From: an uncultured Lachnospiraceae bacterium
GTDB taxonomy: Bacteria > Bacillota > Clostridia > Lachnospirales > Lachnospiraceae
Direction of reading: 5' to 3'
Length of the DNA: 33,183 nucleotides
Assembly: GCA_947629385.1 (NCBI GenBank)
Contig: CANRDO010000029.1
Location: 1 to 33,183, forward strand
Below the pieces are notes generated by a model. It worked only from the letters and a program-made list of their open reading frames with translations. It was not told the DNA's origin and did not search any database. Below, piece after piece: positions 31,528 to 33,183 of this stretch (position 1 is the first letter of the stretch; the number at the start of each line of letters is the position of its first letter). The position numbers were made by a program, and so were the translations under genes.

Positions 31528-32940
31528 ATGGCAGAGCAAACCAAAAAACCGATTAAAATTACCGAGACGATCCTTCGTGACGCACATCAGTCACTGATCG
31601 CGACCAGAATGTCAACCGAGCAGATGCTGCCGATCGTTGAGAAGCTGGATAAAGTTGGCTATCATTCCGTGGAGTGCTGGGGCGGCGCTACGTTCGACGC
31701 GTCCTTGCGTTTCCTGAAGGAAGACCCGTGGGAGAGACTGCGCAAGCTGCGTGACGGCTTCAAGAACACAAAGCTGCAGATGCTGTTCCGCGGACAGAAT
31801 ATCCTGGGCTACCGCCCGTACGCAGACGACGTGGTAGAGTATTTCGTGCAGAAGTCTGTGGCAAACGGTATCGATATCATCCGTATTTTCGACTGCCTGA
31901 ACGACATCCGCAATCTCCAGACTGCGGTGACTGCCGCGAATAAGGAGAAGGCGCACGCGCAGGTGGCGATGTCCTACACGCTCGGCGACGCGTATACGAT
32001 GGAGTACTGGGTTGATCTTGCAAAGAGAATTGAGGACATGGGCGCAAATTCCATCTGTATCAAGGATATGGCAGGCCTGCTCGTTCCGTATAAGGCAACC
32101 GAGCTTGTGACCGCGCTGAAGGAAGCGGTTTCTATTCCGATCCAGCTGCACACGCACTATACGTCCGGCGTCGCTTCCATGACGTACCTCAAGGCGGTCG
32201 AGGCTGGTGTGGACGTGATCGACACGGCCATGTCGCCGTTCGCGCTTGGCACGTCGCAGCCGGCGACCGAGGTGATGGTGGAGACCTTCCGCGGCACGCC
32301 GTACGACACAGGCTTTGACTCCAAGCTGCTCGATGAGATCGCGGACTATTTCCGTCCGATGCGCGACGATGCATTGGCGAGCGGATTGCTCAACCCGAAG
32401 AACATGGGCGTCAACATCAAGACGCTGCTGTACCAGGTGCCGGGCGGCATGCTGTCCAACCTGACCTCACAGCTGAAGGATATGCACGCGGAAGACAAGT
32501 ACTACGATGTGCTTGAGGAAGTGCCGAAGGTGAGAAAAGACCTCGGCGAGCCGCCTCTCGTAACGCCGTCTTCGCAGATCGTCGGAACACAGGCAGTTAT
32601 GAATGTCATCCAGGGCGAGCGCTACAAGATGGTGACGAAGGAGACGAAGGATATCCTGAGCGGCAAGTACGGCGCGACGGTGAAGCCGTTCAATCCGGAG
32701 GTTCAGAAGAAGTGCATCGGCGACGCGGAAGTGATCACCTGCCGTCCGGCGGACCTGATCCCGGACGAGCTCGACACGCTGCGCGGCGAGATGGCACAGT
32801 GGTCCGAGCAGGAGGAGGACGTGCTGTCCTACGCGCTGTTCCCGCAGGTGGCGACCGATTTCTTCAAGTACCGTCAGGCACAGGAGAAGAAGGTGGATCC
32901 GACCGTCGCGGACAACGAGAACAAGGCGTATCCGGTATAA
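31528..32940 (+). CDS. oadA: 5S-type pyruvate/oxaloacetate carboxyltransferase subunit
   Basis: A 470-residue TIM-barrel carboxyltransferase. It moves CO2 between oxaloacetate/pyruvate and biotin. Metal and catalytic residues are present: ILRDAHQSL (Asp18), the carbamylated-lysine motif CIKDMAGL (Lys179) and LHTHYTSG (His208, His210); RGQNILGYRPYADDV is also typical. The conserved post-barrel domain continues to about residue 440. Unlike OadA or PycB proteins of about 600 residues, it stops before any biotin domain, so it must use the separate carrier encoded upstream, like the 5S subunit of transcarboxylase. AGGAGGT precedes the ATG. Alternative reading: subunit B of a two-part pyruvate carboxylase, for which no biotin carboxylase is in the window. 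Confidence 0.93.
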   Translation: MAEQTKKPIKITETILRDAHQSLIATRMSTEQMLPIVEKLDKVGYHSVECWGGATFDASLRFLKEDPWERLRKLRDGFKNTKLQMLFRGQNILGYRPYADDVVEYFVQKSVANGIDIIRIFDCLNDIRNLQTAVTAANKEKAHAQVAMSYTLGDAYTMEYWVDLAKRIEDMGANSICIKDMAGLLVPYKATELVTALKEAVSIPIQLHTHYTSGVASMTYLKAVEAGVDVIDTAMSPFALGTSQPATEVMVETFRGTPYDTGFDSKLLDEIADYFRPMRDDALASGLLNPKNMGVNIKTLLYQVPGGMLSNLTSQLKDMHAEDKYYDVLEEVPKVRKDLGEPPLVTPSSQIVGTQAVMNVIQGERYKMVTKETKDILSGKYGATVKPFNPEVQKKCIGDAEVITCRPADLIPDELDTLRGEMAQWSEQEEDVLSYALFPQVATDFFKYRQAQEKKVDPTVADNENKAYPV

Positions 32941-32962
32941 TATTTGAAAAAAATGATTTCAG

Positions 32963-32999
32963 ACAGGCGCTCTGCGGCAATGTGCAGGGCGTTTGTTTT
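32963..32999 (+). terminator. Terminator of the carboxyltransferase cluster
   Basis: A 13-bp stem with three G-U pairs (32963-32975 with 32984-32996) closes an eight-base loop and ends in TTTGTTTT. Confidence 0.75.
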
Positions 33000-33020
33000 G
33001 CCTCTTATAAAAACAGTTGG

Positions 33021-33049
33021 TTGATTAACGCGCAGATGTAAGCTATAAT
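33021..33049 (+). promoter_or_regulatory. Predicted promoter at the right edge
   Basis: TTGATT (33021-33026) and a perfect TATAAT (33044-33049) are 17 bases apart. The following 130 bases hold a hairpin GGAGCC (33135-33140) with GGCTCC (33149-33154) and no gene start that I can support; the gene it drives lies outside, or this is the leader of an RNA or mobile element. Confidence 0.55.
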
Positions 33050-33183
33050 TGATTCGGAAATTGGAGAGCTCGCTTATTATAGAAGAATTTGAGAAAACAT
33101 TCTGGCGGTAGTGTCAAGTAGTCTATGAAAATCTGGAGCCAGCAAAAAGGCTCCGAAGAACCTTGAAAATTGCAGATATAATT

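Noticed and set aside
33100..33183. An insertion-sequence end or rRNA operon spacer at the right edge (the CCTTGAAAATTG string)
   Set aside because: Short suggestive strings only; no transposase, no matching terminal repeat and no rRNA sequence within the window.
1..33183. CRISPR array, tRNA or rRNA genes, prophage
   Set aside because: No regularly spaced repeats, cloverleaf-like segments, rRNA motifs or phage genes were found on reading both strands; tRNA absence should still be confirmed with a dedicated scan.

Overview
This window looks like a chromosomal segment of an anaerobic, spore-forming Firmicute, most likely a fairly GC-rich member of the Clostridia (Lachnospiraceae-like). The reasons are a trimeric [FeFe]-hydrogenase (hydCBA), rubredoxin, a sodium-pump decarboxylase cluster, the spoIIM-xerD and scpA-scpB-dac neighbourhoods, strong Shine-Dalgarno sequences, and AT-rich intergenic regions with clear TTGACA/TATAAT promoters. 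No rRNA, tRNA, CRISPR array, phage or complete insertion sequence was seen. The taxonomic call is inference from gene content; no search was run.

Layout. 1-5.9 kb: the 3' end of a PutP sodium/proline symporter, a rubredoxin with its own promoter and terminator, an unknown minus-strand gene, then hydC-hydB-hydA behind a strong promoter. 5.9-8.6 kb (minus strand): a two-gene unit encoding a MotA/ExbB/ZorA-like channel protein with a long coiled-coil tail and a MotB/OmpA/ZorB-like partner with a five-fold 14-residue repeat. This is a stator-type ion motor with no flagellar, Ton/Tol or Zorya effector gene beside it. 8.7-13.4 kb: malic enzyme, a small unknown protein, a DUF362 protein, a SpoIIM-like membrane protein behind a sigma-E-like promoter, and xerD. 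13.5-16.1 kb: a DAHP synthase (minus strand) divergent from a sirohaem-type dehydrogenase and RNase HI, then a 50-residue one-helix membrane protein. 16.2-19.4 kb: alaS behind a terminator-like hairpin, then rpsU with a structured leader that can form a pseudoknot, then a palindrome-rich intergenic segment. 19.4-27.1 kb: cardiolipin synthase, a D,D-carboxypeptidase, a metallophosphoesterase, scpA, scpB, a second D,D-carboxypeptidase, and a lysine-rich secreted protein. 27.2-33.0 kb: a cluster encoding a 12S-type acyl-CoA carboxyltransferase, an OadG-type subunit fused to an extracytoplasmic domain, a biotin carrier, an OadB-type sodium pump and a 5S-type (pyruvate/oxaloacetate) carboxyltransferase. 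The last 180 bases carry a good promoter whose gene lies outside.

How they fit together. Malic enzyme, the hydrogenase (which in characterised relatives oxidises NADH and reduced ferredoxin together to make H2) and the decarboxylase/transcarboxylase cluster form an energy-metabolism theme: C3/C4 interconversion, disposal of reductant as H2, and a sodium gradient that could feed PutP. The dac genes, Cls, SpoIIM and ScpAB concern envelope, sporulation and chromosome organisation. The strongest candidates for something undescribed are the stand-alone ZorAB-like motor, the five-gene carboxyltransferase/sodium-pump cluster with its fused OadG subunit, and the rpsU leader.
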